DNA of 64,000 bases from an uncultured Eubacterium sp. (GTDB taxonomy: Bacteria > Bacillota > Clostridia > Oscillospirales > Acutalibacteraceae). The stretch spans positions 62,001 to 126,000 of the forward strand of contig CAKTGF010000001.1 of the NCBI GenBank assembly GCA_934561395.1. Reading direction: 5' to 3'. The position numbers and the translations under genes are program-made. Below, in pieces: positions 27,277-35,550 of this stretch (position 1 is its first letter; the number at the start of each line of letters is the position of its first letter). The notes below the pieces were generated by a model. It was not told the DNA's origin and did no database searches. It worked only from the letters and a program-made list of their open reading frames with translations.

Positions 27277-28302
27277 TTAATATTTATTATGCACCTTTTC
27301 CGCAAAGCACAAAAAGTCCTTAATATTAATTTTTGTTCCGTCATCCAGCACGGCTGTGCCGCTCATTTTGCCGAAAACCTGATGCTGGTCGGTAACAATT
27401 GCCTTAACATCAATTTTAGCACTTCTGTCAATAATCGGCACAAAATCCATATCAAATCTGCCGTCTGACGACTTAATTGTCCACGGGTCAACAAAGTTAT
27501 CGCTTATGTTAAACACAACATCGTCAAACTTATTTGCCCTGCCGTTATAGAAAATAACATTTTCGCTTGCGGCAGAGGTGTTGCCAAAGCCGTAGCCCAA
27601 ATTAAAGCCGAACGGCACGCCGTCAACCTGACCTGAGCCCGAGCCCCAATACCAATAGTTATCGTAGGTCCAAACTCCCCTGCCCCAGTCAAGGCCTGCA
27701 AAATCCTTCTCCGGGTCAAGGGTTATCAGCCTGCCGTCATACTCTATTTTGCCGGAAGCTCTGAAGCAGTTGATTTTTTGGTTATAGTAAAATGCTTTTT
27801 CATCCTCATCCCAAGGGGTTGCAATAACCATAGAGTCCTTTGGCTCGTCGGTTAATGTGATATTGCAGCGAATACCCTTTCCCTTGTCAAATTGGGGATA
27901 ATTCATTCTGATAATTCTTTTATCGCCGCAATGCTTAAACTCAATGGCAAGCTTTTTGTTTTTAAAGCGCACATCGCCCCTTGCGGATGTTGGGGGCATA
28001 TTTGTTTTGCCCATTGGGAACGGAACTATTACGGATTCTGTGCACTCGGTTGCTGTGGAAAGGTTAACAAGGCTTACGCTGTGCAGACCCAAGTAGCCTA
28101 AATCTGACACCGTAAGGCACAGACAAAGTTTGTTTGAGTTTGACATTATGTAGTAATAATCCCACTCTTTAATCCTTGTTTTGCGCTTTTTAATTTGTTC
28201 TCTGCTGTAATTTTGAATAAGCTCTGTTGACCAGCCCGGTTCAATGAGTTTGCCGTTTTGGTCAAGAAGATTGTGTGCATTTACAACCTGATGATTACGC
28301 AT
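27277..28302 (-). CDS. DUF2804 domain-containing protein
   Basis: 341 residues spanning the whole DUF2804 family: QVVNAHNLLD near the start, the Trp- and Gly-rich core FAGLDWGRGVWTYDNYWYWGSGSG (in two adjoining parts, about 208-230) and FGFNLGYGFGN. The fold suggests a lipocalin or diacylglycerol-acyltransferase-like beta barrel, but no activity is established. The gene is preceded by leader element B, with GGCTA exactly 11 nt before its ATG. Confidence 0.85.
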   Translation of the reverse strand: MRNHQVVNAHNLLDQNGKLIEPGWSTELIQNYSREQIKKRKTRIKEWDYYYIMSNSNKLCLCLTVSDLGYLGLHSVSLVNLSTATECTESVIVPFPMGKTNMPPTSARGDVRFKNKKLAIEFKHCGDKRIIRMNYPQFDKGKGIRCNITLTDEPKDSMVIATPWDEDEKAFYYNQKINCFRASGKIEYDGRLITLDPEKDFAGLDWGRGVWTYDNYWYWGSGSGQVDGVPFGFNLGYGFGNTSAASENVIFYNGRANKFDDVVFNISDNFVDPWTIKSSDGRFDMDFVPIIDRSAKIDVKAIVTDQHQVFGKMSGTAVLDDGTKINIKDFLCFAEKVHNKY

Positions 28303-28377
28303 AATAATTCACATAGCCTTTCCTGCTGCAATCGGTTTATAAAATTCCAGACGCCCTGTTGTAGCCTGCCAAGGCGT
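28303..28377 (-). ncRNA. leader element B: second copy of the repeated leader
   Basis: On the minus strand, ACGCC/GGCGT arms (28377-28373 gives GGCGT forward, 28355-28351 ACGCC forward) form a short P1, whose loop AGGCTACAA (28367-28359) faces TTGCAGCAGG (28331-28322). The loop-tail pairing is weaker than in copies A and C: 7 of 10 positions are Watson-Crick, with an A-C mismatch. The 32 nt from TTGCAGC to the ATG align without gaps to copies A and C: GAAAGGCTA is identical and GGCTA is 11 nt from the ATG. Confidence 0.5.
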
Positions 28378-28430
28378 GGGTCTTAATTTGGAGCGGCGCT
28401 GTATTCACACCGTCCCCTTTCGGCTAATCA

Positions 28431-28868
28431 CTAAATAACATAATCGTATGAATAGCCTTCTCTTTCTCTGTCAAGAATATCCTGAATGGTTATTGAGTCA
28501 AGATATTCATTAATAACCTTGTTGAGCCCCTGCCAAACATATAATGTTGAACAGACCTCCGCTCTGTCGCACTGCACTGTGTCGCCATCAAGGCAGGCAA
28601 CCGGTGCAAGGCCGCCCTCAGTTATCCTTAATATATCGCCAACGGTATAATCGGCAGCGTTTTTTGCAAGCCTGTATCCGCCCTGATAGCCCCTGTTGGT
28701 TTTCAAAATATCGGGGTGGTTAAGCATTGATACTATTTGCTCCAAATATTTTTTTGAAATACCCTGGCGTGCGGCAATGTCTTTTAATGATACATAGCCG
28801 TCATTTTGGTTTTCTGCTAAATCTATAAGCATTCTAAGGGCATACCTGCCCTTTGTCGATATTTTCAT
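28431..28868 (-). CDS. Rrf2 family transcriptional regulator
   Basis: 145 residues. The N-terminal winged helix MKISTKGRYALRMLIDLAE is the Rrf2 hallmark. Three Cys lie in ACLDGDTVQCDRAEVC (about 91-106), the place where IscR, NsrR and RsrR bind an iron-sulfur cluster, with spacing C-x7-C-x5-C. It may sense cluster status, cysteine or redox stress. Its promoter spacer carries a short inverted repeat, consistent with autoregulation. Confidence 0.93.
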   Translation of the reverse strand: MKISTKGRYALRMLIDLAENQNDGYVSLKDIAARQGISKKYLEQIVSMLNHPDILKTNRGYQGGYRLAKNAADYTVGDILRITEGGLAPVACLDGDTVQCDRAEVCSTLYVWQGLNKVINEYLDSITIQDILDREREGYSYDYVI

Positions 28869-28896
28869 TTTATCATCCCTTTACTGTCATATCTAT

Positions 28897-28925
28897 AATA
28901 TACCACCAAATAGGTAGGTTTTCAA
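28897..28925 (-). promoter_or_regulatory. promoter of the Rrf2 gene with internal inverted repeat
   Basis: TTGAAA (28925-28920), 17-bp spacer, TATATT (28902-28897). The spacer contains ACC-TATTT-GGT and TACC...GGTA arms, a plausible operator for the Rrf2 protein itself. Confidence 0.6.
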
Positions 28926-28983
28926 GATTTTTAGTAAAAATAATAAAAAAGAGCCACCCGTGAAGCCACGGACAGCCCAAAAA

Positions 28984-29673
28984 TCAATGCATTTTTGCGT
29001 TTTTAAAGTGCAACTCCTTCATACCCTCCACCTCATCACAAACGGGCTTTAAATTGCAGGTTGAGCAATCAAAGTTAACATTTGTCATTATATGGTTAAG
29101 GGTTTCGGTTATTGCATAGTTGCGGCTTGAGATTTTTTCAAGCCTGTCAAAATCCACCGATTGGTCGGTAATGTAAATAAGCTTTACCGCCCTTACGGCT
29201 TTATTTTCAAGATATTTGTTAACAAGCAGGTTTCCCACGCACTCAAAGCTTAAGCCCTCCTTAAGAGCGGATTTTGAAACACGCACCATCTCCTTATGGG
29301 AGGTAGAGGCGGTTCTTACCATAAAGCCCTTTGGAAAGTAGTGATACTTGGCGTACTCCACTTTTCTTATAAGGTTATAGGCAGTCTGCTCATCGTCAAC
29401 ATCGTCAATTTGTATTAACGATATTCTGCAATAGCGTGCTTCATCCTTAATTTGGTTAAGCTCCGGGCCGATTACAACAACCCGGCTTTCGCCCACCGGT
29501 AAGGACGAAACAAGATTAAAGCCTATTCCGTCAAGCTCATACTCGGTGTCTCTTTTTAAAATAACCTCATTTCTGCCTGCGTCCTGCCAAGGCTTACCTA
29601 AGGGGTAGGCTTTCTGCTCACGGCCATCAAGGCACTCGTTAACCTCTTTAACTAAGTCATCAAAAAAATTCAT
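28984..29673 (-). CDS. Cys-cluster protein of the dehydratase/CooC cluster, possibly CdhC/AcsB-like
   Basis: 229 residues, soluble. The C-terminal DCSTCNLKPVCDEVEGMKELH contains C-x2-C-x5-C, a likely metal or iron-sulfur site, and recalls the acetyl-CoA synthase/CdhC group; I am not certain of that relation. The middle (VVVIGPELNQI) is a mixed alpha/beta region. It overlaps the preceding 54-residue gene by one base (TAATG) and is last in the cluster that begins at 34220. An accessory or electron-transfer role to the dehydratase-type proteins is inferred from context only. Confidence 0.6.
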   Translation of the reverse strand: MNFFDDLVKEVNECLDGREQKAYPLGKPWQDAGRNEVILKRDTEYELDGIGFNLVSSLPVGESRVVVIGPELNQIKDEARYCRISLIQIDDVDDEQTAYNLIRKVEYAKYHYFPKGFMVRTASTSHKEMVRVSKSALKEGLSFECVGNLLVNKYLENKAVRAVKLIYITDQSVDFDRLEKISSRNYAITETLNHIMTNVNFDCSTCNLKPVCDEVEGMKELHFKNAKMH

Positions 29674-29837
29674 TATAGCTTTTTGTCCTTTTCAAGGCTG
29701 TCATAGTGGGGCTGGAGCCAATCGTAAATCTTGCGAACCAGCTTCATATCAAGGTTAAACCAATACAGTGTAAAGGTAATGCCGAAAAGTGCCAAAAAAG
29801 CAGCCAAAAGCTTTGCTAAAAGTTTAAAAAATTTCAT
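29673..29837 (-). CDS. 54-residue membrane-anchored protein
   Basis: ATG at 29837 behind AAGGAGAGC, TAA at 29673 overlapping the next ATG. One hydrophobic helix (about 6-27, KLLAAFLALFGITFTLYWF) is followed by a charged amphipathic tail (LDMKLVRKIYDWLQPHYDSLEK). No family recognised. Its tight fit between the activator and the Cys-cluster gene suggests it works with them, perhaps by tethering the complex to the membrane. Confidence 0.7.
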   Translation of the reverse strand: MKFFKLLAKLLAAFLALFGITFTLYWFNLDMKLVRKIYDWLQPHYDSLEKDKKL

Positions 29838-29864
29838 AATGCTCTCCTTTATTGCGGTTTTGGA

Positions 29865-30662
29865 CTATGCCCTTGCAAGTCCCTTTTGTCTTGCATATTC
29901 GGCAGCACCCAAAGCACCCATAAGCTGTGGGTCTGTTGAAAGGTCAACAACCTTAATTTTGAGCACCTTTTCAATTGCCTGCTTTAAGCCGTCATTCTTT
30001 GCACAGCCGCCTGTTAAGGTAATGCTGTCTGTTGCGCCGGCTTTTTTAGCCATTACAAAGCACCTTTTTGCAACCGCAAGCTCAATGCCCGCTGCAATTT
30101 CATCCATTGGCTTGCCCTCTCCTACAAGGGATATAACCTCAGACTCTGCAAAAACAGTGCACTGTGCGGTAATCGGAATGGTGTTTTTAGCCTTTAAAGA
30201 AAGCTTAGAAAACTCCGGCAGTGACATTTCAAAAGCGTTTGCCATAGCCTCAAAAAAACGGCCTGTGCCTGCGGCACATTTATCGTTCATTGCAAAGTTT
30301 TTAACTGTTCCGTCGGTGTCAATTGCAATGCCCTTAACATCCTGGCCGCCGATATCAATAATAGCCTTAACATTGGGGTTGGTAACATGAACACCCATTG
30401 CGTGACAACTGATTTCGCTGACATTTTCATCTGCAAAGGGCACCTTGTTTCTGCCGTAGCCTGTGCCGATAAGGTATGTAAGGTCGCCGGCGCTGTTTAA
30501 ATCTGAAATTTGTGAGATTGCGTCGTTAAGCGCAATTTCCGCAGACTGAACAGGATTAATTTTACTTCTGTTTGTAACAGCGGCTGCAATTTTGCCGTTT
30601 TCGTCTAATATAACACATTTTGTGTAGGTTGAGCCTACATCACATCCACCAAAATATTTCAT
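29865..30662 (-). CDS. 2-hydroxyacyl-CoA dehydratase activator (component A) ATPase
   Basis: 265 residues of the ASKHA fold: GGCDVGSTYTK (phosphate 1), IIDIGGQD (phosphate 2) and a [4Fe-4S] bridge formed between monomers by Cys in NDKCAAGTGRF and TAQCTVFAESE, the two conserved ligands of HgdC. These proteins use ATP hydrolysis to push one electron at very low potential into their partner. An extra Cys is seen in TGGCAKND. The neighbours 30686-33450 are its expected partners. Confidence 0.94.
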   Translation of the reverse strand: MKYFGGCDVGSTYTKCVILDENGKIAAAVTNRSKINPVQSAEIALNDAISQISDLNSAGDLTYLIGTGYGRNKVPFADENVSEISCHAMGVHVTNPNVKAIIDIGGQDVKGIAIDTDGTVKNFAMNDKCAAGTGRFFEAMANAFEMSLPEFSKLSLKAKNTIPITAQCTVFAESEVISLVGEGKPMDEIAAGIELAVAKRCFVMAKKAGATDSITLTGGCAKNDGLKQAIEKVLKIKVVDLSTDPQLMGALGAAEYARQKGLARA

Positions 30663-30685
30663 TATATAATCTCCTAAAAATTAAA

Positions 30686-32254
30686 TTACCATGCAAGTGA
30701 ATCGTCAAAATCAACAAGAGTTTCGTCAACAGGCTCCTCCTGCAAAACGGTTTGCATATATTGGTTAACATGGTCACGCATATCACGGCGTGAAATTGTT
30801 CTTGGGTCCATAAGGTCTTGGGGAACCCAAATAAAGTGCACGCCACGCTCTCTTGCCTGATCGTCAAAAATACCGATAAGACCGTCCATTCCCTTGCAGG
30901 AAATTTGGTCATACATAATTACCATATCGGCATTGTATTCCTCAACAATTCTCCAAAGCTCGTCAACAACATTTTGATAGCCGCCCTTGGTGTGCTTTCT
31001 CATAGTTGTTCTTTGAAGAGTTTTTGCAAAGGTTCCCAGCGCCTTTTCCTTATCTTCAGTGTCGTATTTGATATATGAAATCATGGTTTCCATATCCATT
31101 ACAACATTAACGCCCCAGCAGTTTTCAAGCCAGTTTGCAAGGCTTGTATAATAGTTAGCCGGGCAGGACCAAACAATGGCTCTGTGGCGCATTTCCTTTG
31201 AGCAGTGGGTTTTCTTTTCATAGGCGTCAAGCATAAGCTTGTTAACCTTTTTATCAATTTTAAGGAAGCGGTCATCCATACCGCCTGAAATGTGGAAATA
31301 GAACAAACGGTAAAGCCAGAAGGTTGCACCTGTCATTTGCGGATAATCGGTTTTGTTAACATCCCACTTTTGAATTTCGTAATCAAGCTGTTGGTTATAT
31401 TTTTTCATTGCCGCAAAGAAAGCGTTCCAATCAAAGGTTTCGCCCATTTGCTCTTCAATAAACTTAATGGTTTGCTTAACCTCCTCAACAGCATATTCCT
31501 GCACATCCTCGGCGTTGTAGCGAAGGGGAACATTTATAACATGTGTGGGAATGTTAAAGCGCCTGTCGATAAACGCCGAGTTCATAACCGAGCCGTCACA
31601 TGGCATATTGCAAGTGATAGCGCATTTGCCCACAAGTGGGTAATCATCGTTAATAGCAACGCCTGCCTCAGCCGACGGTAACGGGCAAACATCCGCAGGA
31701 ACACCATAGCTTTCGGTAATATCAAGATAAGGCGGAGTAATGTTTTGGTCAACCATTGATGTTAAGAAAATCGGAATTGTTGTGACATGGTTATCCTTTA
31801 AATTCGGAAAGCCTGCCATTATTTCCGAGGAAAAGATTTCATCAACATTAACGATTTTATCTGCCATTTTGGGATTTTTATGAAAATGCCTGTCGTTAGC
31901 CAACAGCATATTAATCATATCTGTTGTGGGCTTTACAAGGCCGTTCATGTGCAGGTGTGTTATTTTTAACTGTGGTCCTCTCAGTCCCTCGGTGTGGCGG
32001 TCAACCCATGCAGGGGCTGACAGATAGCTTGCCATCCAGCGGTAGTTCCAAATGCCCTTTACGGTTGAAACAGGGGCCTTGGCAACCATAACGCCCATAT
32101 CCTTCCATGTAACCAGCCATCTGTAATAATCGTAGAGGGTGTCTGCGATGCCACGCCACTCTCTGTGCTTAAGGATACCTGTTTTATCCTCATGGAGCTT
32201 GCCGAGATTGCTTGGCTGATTGCGCCACAGCTTTTTTAAATCTATCTTTTTCAT
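30686..32254 (-). CDS. 2-hydroxyacyl-CoA dehydratase-type protein, alpha (D-component) subunit
   Basis: 522 residues, longer than HgdB/HgdC-partner subunits (about 430-480), with an extended N-terminus. Cys candidates for an iron-sulfur site: PADVCPLPSAE, KCAITCNMPCDG and DQISCKGMDG. The family fold includes benzoyl-CoA reductase, hydroxyacyl-CoA dehydratases and double-cubane cluster proteins; all receive electrons from an activator such as the one encoded just downstream. The substrate is unknown; no CoA-transferase or acyl-CoA dehydrogenase lies nearby, which argues against a standard fermentation operon. It overlaps the beta gene by one base. Confidence 0.85.
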   Translation of the reverse strand: MKKIDLKKLWRNQPSNLGKLHEDKTGILKHREWRGIADTLYDYYRWLVTWKDMGVMVAKAPVSTVKGIWNYRWMASYLSAPAWVDRHTEGLRGPQLKITHLHMNGLVKPTTDMINMLLANDRHFHKNPKMADKIVNVDEIFSSEIMAGFPNLKDNHVTTIPIFLTSMVDQNITPPYLDITESYGVPADVCPLPSAEAGVAINDDYPLVGKCAITCNMPCDGSVMNSAFIDRRFNIPTHVINVPLRYNAEDVQEYAVEEVKQTIKFIEEQMGETFDWNAFFAAMKKYNQQLDYEIQKWDVNKTDYPQMTGATFWLYRLFYFHISGGMDDRFLKIDKKVNKLMLDAYEKKTHCSKEMRHRAIVWSCPANYYTSLANWLENCWGVNVVMDMETMISYIKYDTEDKEKALGTFAKTLQRTTMRKHTKGGYQNVVDELWRIVEEYNADMVIMYDQISCKGMDGLIGIFDDQARERGVHFIWVPQDLMDPRTISRRDMRDHVNQYMQTVLQEEPVDETLVDFDDSLAW

Positions 32255-33450
32255 TATTTAGCCTCCTTTGCCTTTTGAATACGCTTAATTTCAAGGCTTT
32301 CTACAAAGGCCTGAACTCTTGTTCTCAGCTGACCCGACGCATTGGCTGTATATTGCCTGTCAACAGTAACCGACGGAATGCCGAAATCGTTGGTAATAAT
32401 GTGCGACGCCAAGGCTCTTTCATAGCCCCAGTATTCGCAGAACTTAAGTTGCTCGTAAATAACGCCCTCTGCGTGATATTCCTCAACAAGCTGCTTAACA
32501 TAGTCCTTTCTGCCCTGAACCTTATCATGGCTCATATATCTTGGGCACTGGCTTGTGTTCATATAGTGCAAAATAATTTCTTCAAGCACATCGCCGTTTT
32601 CGGAAAGGTGTATTTCCTCCCTGCCCGGCAGTGAGCCGAAGCAGTATCTGTCGGCAACAACAAGTGCGCCGGAATCTTCAAATAATTTTGTGAAATCAGG
32701 GTCGTCAATTTCAGAGCCCACAACAACTACCTTTGCTCTGAAATTCTTTTTTGCATCGGGAACTCTTGTTTTAAGCTCCTCTGCGGTTTCCCTAAGCTTA
32801 TCAATAATAAGGTATTTGGGGCAAACATAGGAAACAAGGTTGATAACATGGAATTCGTAGCCTGTAATTCTCGGGTTATCCTCTTTTCTGTATTCGCCGA
32901 TTTCGGTTATAAGCCTGCAAACCTCGTTATGCTCCTCAACAGCCTTACGCATTGCCTGCTCGGAAATATCAACGCCGTAAACCTCGTGCAACCTGTCAAG
33001 CACCTTGGTTTGCAGCTGCTGCTTAAAGTGCTTTACCGTATGGGGCATAACCTTAAACGGTGCGTCCGGTATGGCAACGAAAAACTTTTCGTTGGGAACA
33101 AGATTGAGCACCTCGAAATGCTCATAGCAACGGTTCATTTCAGAACAGGTTTCCGAGCCGATAAGTGCGTCTAAATGATTGTAGCCGCCCTCAATACCAC
33201 GCTCTACCAGCGCCTTTGAATAGCCGCACAGATATGAACTCATATAATATGTAGCAATATCCATTGAGCCGGTTCTCGGTGCACGGAGCCTGGTTGAAAA
33301 GCAGTTGTCAAGATTAAGCAGCACCTCAGGAATATGGTAGCAGGTGTAGGCAAGGCAGTGCTTGCCCTCTTTTTTAGCCTGCTGCACAAGCTCGTTGTTT
33401 GCTTCCTGAAGCAAATTTTCAAATTCAATTAAATACTTTAAATATTTCAT
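32254..33450 (-). CDS. 2-hydroxyacyl-CoA dehydratase-type protein, beta subunit
   Basis: 398 residues. Family landmarks: AYTCYHIPEVLLN (about 34-46), GSETCSEMNRCYEHF (about 109-123), KFCEYWGYE and the C-terminal GQLRTRVQAFVES. The Cys at the first, second and third landmarks are in the positions that ligate the [4Fe-4S] cluster in HgdB/BcrB-type subunits. It forms a heterodimer with the alpha protein. It starts 14 bp after the CooC-type ATPase gene. Confidence 0.87.
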   Translation of the reverse strand: MKYLKYLIEFENLLQEANNELVQQAKKEGKHCLAYTCYHIPEVLLNLDNCFSTRLRAPRTGSMDIATYYMSSYLCGYSKALVERGIEGGYNHLDALIGSETCSEMNRCYEHFEVLNLVPNEKFFVAIPDAPFKVMPHTVKHFKQQLQTKVLDRLHEVYGVDISEQAMRKAVEEHNEVCRLITEIGEYRKEDNPRITGYEFHVINLVSYVCPKYLIIDKLRETAEELKTRVPDAKKNFRAKVVVVGSEIDDPDFTKLFEDSGALVVADRYCFGSLPGREEIHLSENGDVLEEIILHYMNTSQCPRYMSHDKVQGRKDYVKQLVEEYHAEGVIYEQLKFCEYWGYERALASHIITNDFGIPSVTVDRQYTANASGQLRTRVQAFVESLEIKRIQKAKEAK

Positions 33451-33464
33451 AGTTCTACCCTTGT

Positions 33465-34220
33465 TTAAATAATTTTCAATTTGCTCAGCGCCTCTTCAAC
33501 GCCCTTAACAATATTTGACTGCCGTGGCAAATTTAAAATACTTTTGCCCTGAATGTCAAATTCTGCCAAGTTATCATCATTTTGTATATATGATAAAACA
33601 GGTATGCCCTTAGTATCAATCAAATCGATTACGCTTTCGTTGGGAATACGGTTAATTATTGCGCCTATCTCCTCATACATAACCAGCTCGTCCGCAACCT
33701 TTTTAATGGTGGCGATAACCTGTGTTCCCTTTTTGCTTGCGTCGCTGACAAGCAGCAGGTGCGAAACCTTTTCCATAACTCTGCGGTTTATTTGCTCAAT
33801 GCCTGCCTCGCCGTCAATAACAACATAGTCAAAATCGTTTGAAATAAGACTTATAACTTCTTTAAGATACGAATTAACCTTGCAATAACAGCCTGCACTT
33901 TCAGGTCTGCCAACTGCAATAAATGCAAAGCCGTCGGTTTCAACAAGGGCGTCAAAAATGCGGTATCTTGCGTCGCCCAAAAGTTCAATTGCCGCCTTGG
34001 CATTGCCCATTTCCACGGTTTCCACAATCTGCTTGCGTATATCGTCAATGGTTAATGTGGTGTCTATGCCCAGCGCAGTTGACAGCCCAACGGCAGGGTC
34101 TGCGTCTATGGCAAGTATTTTTTTATCCGGGTGCTTTTCAACAAGCAACTTAACTATTGTGGCAGAAACGGAGGTTTTACCAACGCCGCCCTTGCCTGCC
34201 ACAGCAATGATTTTTGCCAT
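33465..34220 (-). CDS. CooC/MinD-type ATPase
   Basis: 251 residues with the deviant Walker A GKGGVGKTS (about 8-16), DADPAVGLS switch region and VVIDGEAG. It matches CooC-like maturation ATPases, which insert nickel or assemble complex metal clusters, more than cell-division MinD (no C-terminal amphipathic helix evident). It is the first gene of the dehydratase-type cluster and has its own promoter, so a role in building an unusual metallocluster there is a fair inference. No CO dehydrogenase gene is in the window. Confidence 0.85.
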   Translation of the reverse strand: MAKIIAVAGKGGVGKTSVSATIVKLLVEKHPDKKILAIDADPAVGLSTALGIDTTLTIDDIRKQIVETVEMGNAKAAIELLGDARYRIFDALVETDGFAFIAVGRPESAGCYCKVNSYLKEVISLISNDFDYVVIDGEAGIEQINRRVMEKVSHLLLVSDASKKGTQVIATIKKVADELVMYEEIGAIINRIPNESVIDLIDTKGIPVLSYIQNDDNLAEFDIQGKSILNLPRQSNIVKGVEEALSKLKII

Positions 34221-34252
34221 TACCTCATCCTCTTAAAAATCAGTCTGTTAAA

Positions 34253-34281
34253 ATTATAACAAACAATTACTGTGTTTTCAA
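34253..34281 (-). promoter_or_regulatory. sigma-A promoter of the dehydratase/CooC cluster
   Basis: TTGAAA (34281-34276), 17-bp spacer, TATAAT (34258-34253) on the minus strand, about 33 bp before the CooC-type ATG. The other genes down to 28984 follow with gaps of 27 bp or less. Confidence 0.78.
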
Positions 34282-34401
34282 CCCAAAATTAGACATATTA
34301 CGGTATATATTTCTAAAAACGAACAAAAAGCTCCTGCTTGAATATGATAAAGTATGTGTGCAACAAAAAAATTGTTAGAATTTTGAGCACACAAATATTA
34401 T

Positions 34402-35499
34402 TTGGAGGTAATTACTATCACTATTTATAACGGAAACGATAGAATTTGCGAGTCAAGACGCCCTTGTCCGCCAAAACCACCATGTCCGCCATATCCGCCC
34501 TACCCACCTGAGCCGATTCCGATAGGTCCAACAGGTCCAACAGGACCAACAGGACCCATGGGACCCACAGGGCCCCAAGGTGTCCAAGGTATTCAAGGCG
34601 TTCAGGGTCTTCAGGGTGCAGTAGGCCCGACAGGCCCCCAAGGTGTTCAGGGAGCTAACGGCTTAAACGGCGCAACAGGCCCTCAAGGTCCTGCCGGAAC
34701 AGCAGGAGCTACCGGCCCTACCGGTCCAACGGGACCGACAGGCGCAACAGGTCCACAGGGCGTTCAAGGTCCTGCCGGCGCTACAGGCGCAACGGGTGCT
34801 ACCGGAGCCACAGGCCCAACAGGCCCACAAGGCGCAGAGGGTCTTGTAGGTGCAGACGGAGCAATCGGCCCAACCGGCCCAACGGGTCCTGCAGGCGCAA
34901 CAGGTCCACAGGGCGTTCAAGGTCCTGCCGGCGCTACAGGCGCAACGGGTGCTACCGGAGCCACAGGCCCAACAGGCCCACAGGGCGCAGAGGGTCTTGT
35001 AGGTGCAGACGGAGCAATCGGTCCTACCGGTCCTACCGGCCCAACGGGTCCCACAGGTCCTGCAGGCGCAGCAGGCGGAGTTGACGCTTTTGCCAATTTC
35101 TATGCTCTTGACCAGGCAGATAATCCCGATGCGATAGCACCGGGCGCTGCAGTTGCATTTCCTAACACAACGGTTGCCGCAACAGGCATTGCTTTAACAT
35201 CTCCCACTGAAGTTACACTTGAAAATGCGGGCACTTATCTTGTATCGTTTAATGTTGCAACCGAGGGTGCAGGTCAGCTTGTCCTGCTTCTTAACGGTGC
35301 TGAAATTGAAAGCACAAGGGTGGGCAAAACCACGGCAAACGACCAAATCACAGGCTCGGCAATTGTTCAGGTGGCTGCTCCCAACTCGGTTTTAAGCGTT
35401 ATTAACCCCACAGCGGCAACGGAAAATCAAACAGTAGTTTCTACCGTAGGCGGTGCCTCAACAACCGCCGCACAGCTTACGATTGTAAAATTAGCATAA
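34402..35499 (+). CDS. collagen-like repeat surface protein (BclA type)
   Basis: About 365 residues. After a Pro-rich head (CPPKPPCPPYPPYPP) come about 60 Gly-X-Y triplets (GPTGPTGPTG..., about 45-230) and a C-terminal globular domain (about 235-365) like the trimerisation domain of BclA exosporium proteins. Likely a spore- or cell-surface fibre. The start is unusual: the only conventional start, TTG at 34402, overlaps GGAGG (34404-34408); the codon at correct spacing is ATC (34417). No clear sigma-A promoter was seen upstream, but a TGTGTGC/GCACACA inverted repeat is. A glycosyltransferase follows at 35551. Confidence 0.85.
   Translation: MEVITITIYNGNDRICESRRPCPPKPPCPPYPPYPPEPIPIGPTGPTGPTGPMGPTGPQGVQGIQGVQGLQGAVGPTGPQGVQGANGLNGATGPQGPAGTAGATGPTGPTGPTGATGPQGVQGPAGATGATGATGATGPTGPQGAEGLVGADGAIGPTGPTGPAGATGPQGVQGPAGATGATGATGATGPTGPQGAEGLVGADGAIGPTGPTGPTGPTGPAGAAGGVDAFANFYALDQADNPDAIAPGAAVAFPNTTVAATGIALTSPTEVTLENAGTYLVSFNVATEGAGQLVLLLNGAEIESTRVGKTTANDQITGSAIVQVAAPNSVLSVINPTAATENQTVVSTVGGASTTAAQLTIVKLA
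34741..35046 (+). repeat. 153-bp tandem duplication in the collagen-like gene
   Basis: Copies at 34741-34893 and 34894-35046 are almost identical, each encoding 51 residues (17 triplets) containing GAEGLVGADGAIGP. High identity points to recent slippage or recombination; length may vary between strains. Confidence 0.85.
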
Positions 35500-35550
35500 G
35501 TTTAAAGGGGCTTTGCCCCATACATATCACAAGGCTTGGAGGAAAACATA

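Noticed and set aside
34313..34380. Sporulation sigma promoter for the collagen-like gene
   Set aside because: CATA- and GAATA-like words occur, but none with the right partner and spacing for SigE, SigF, SigG or SigK.
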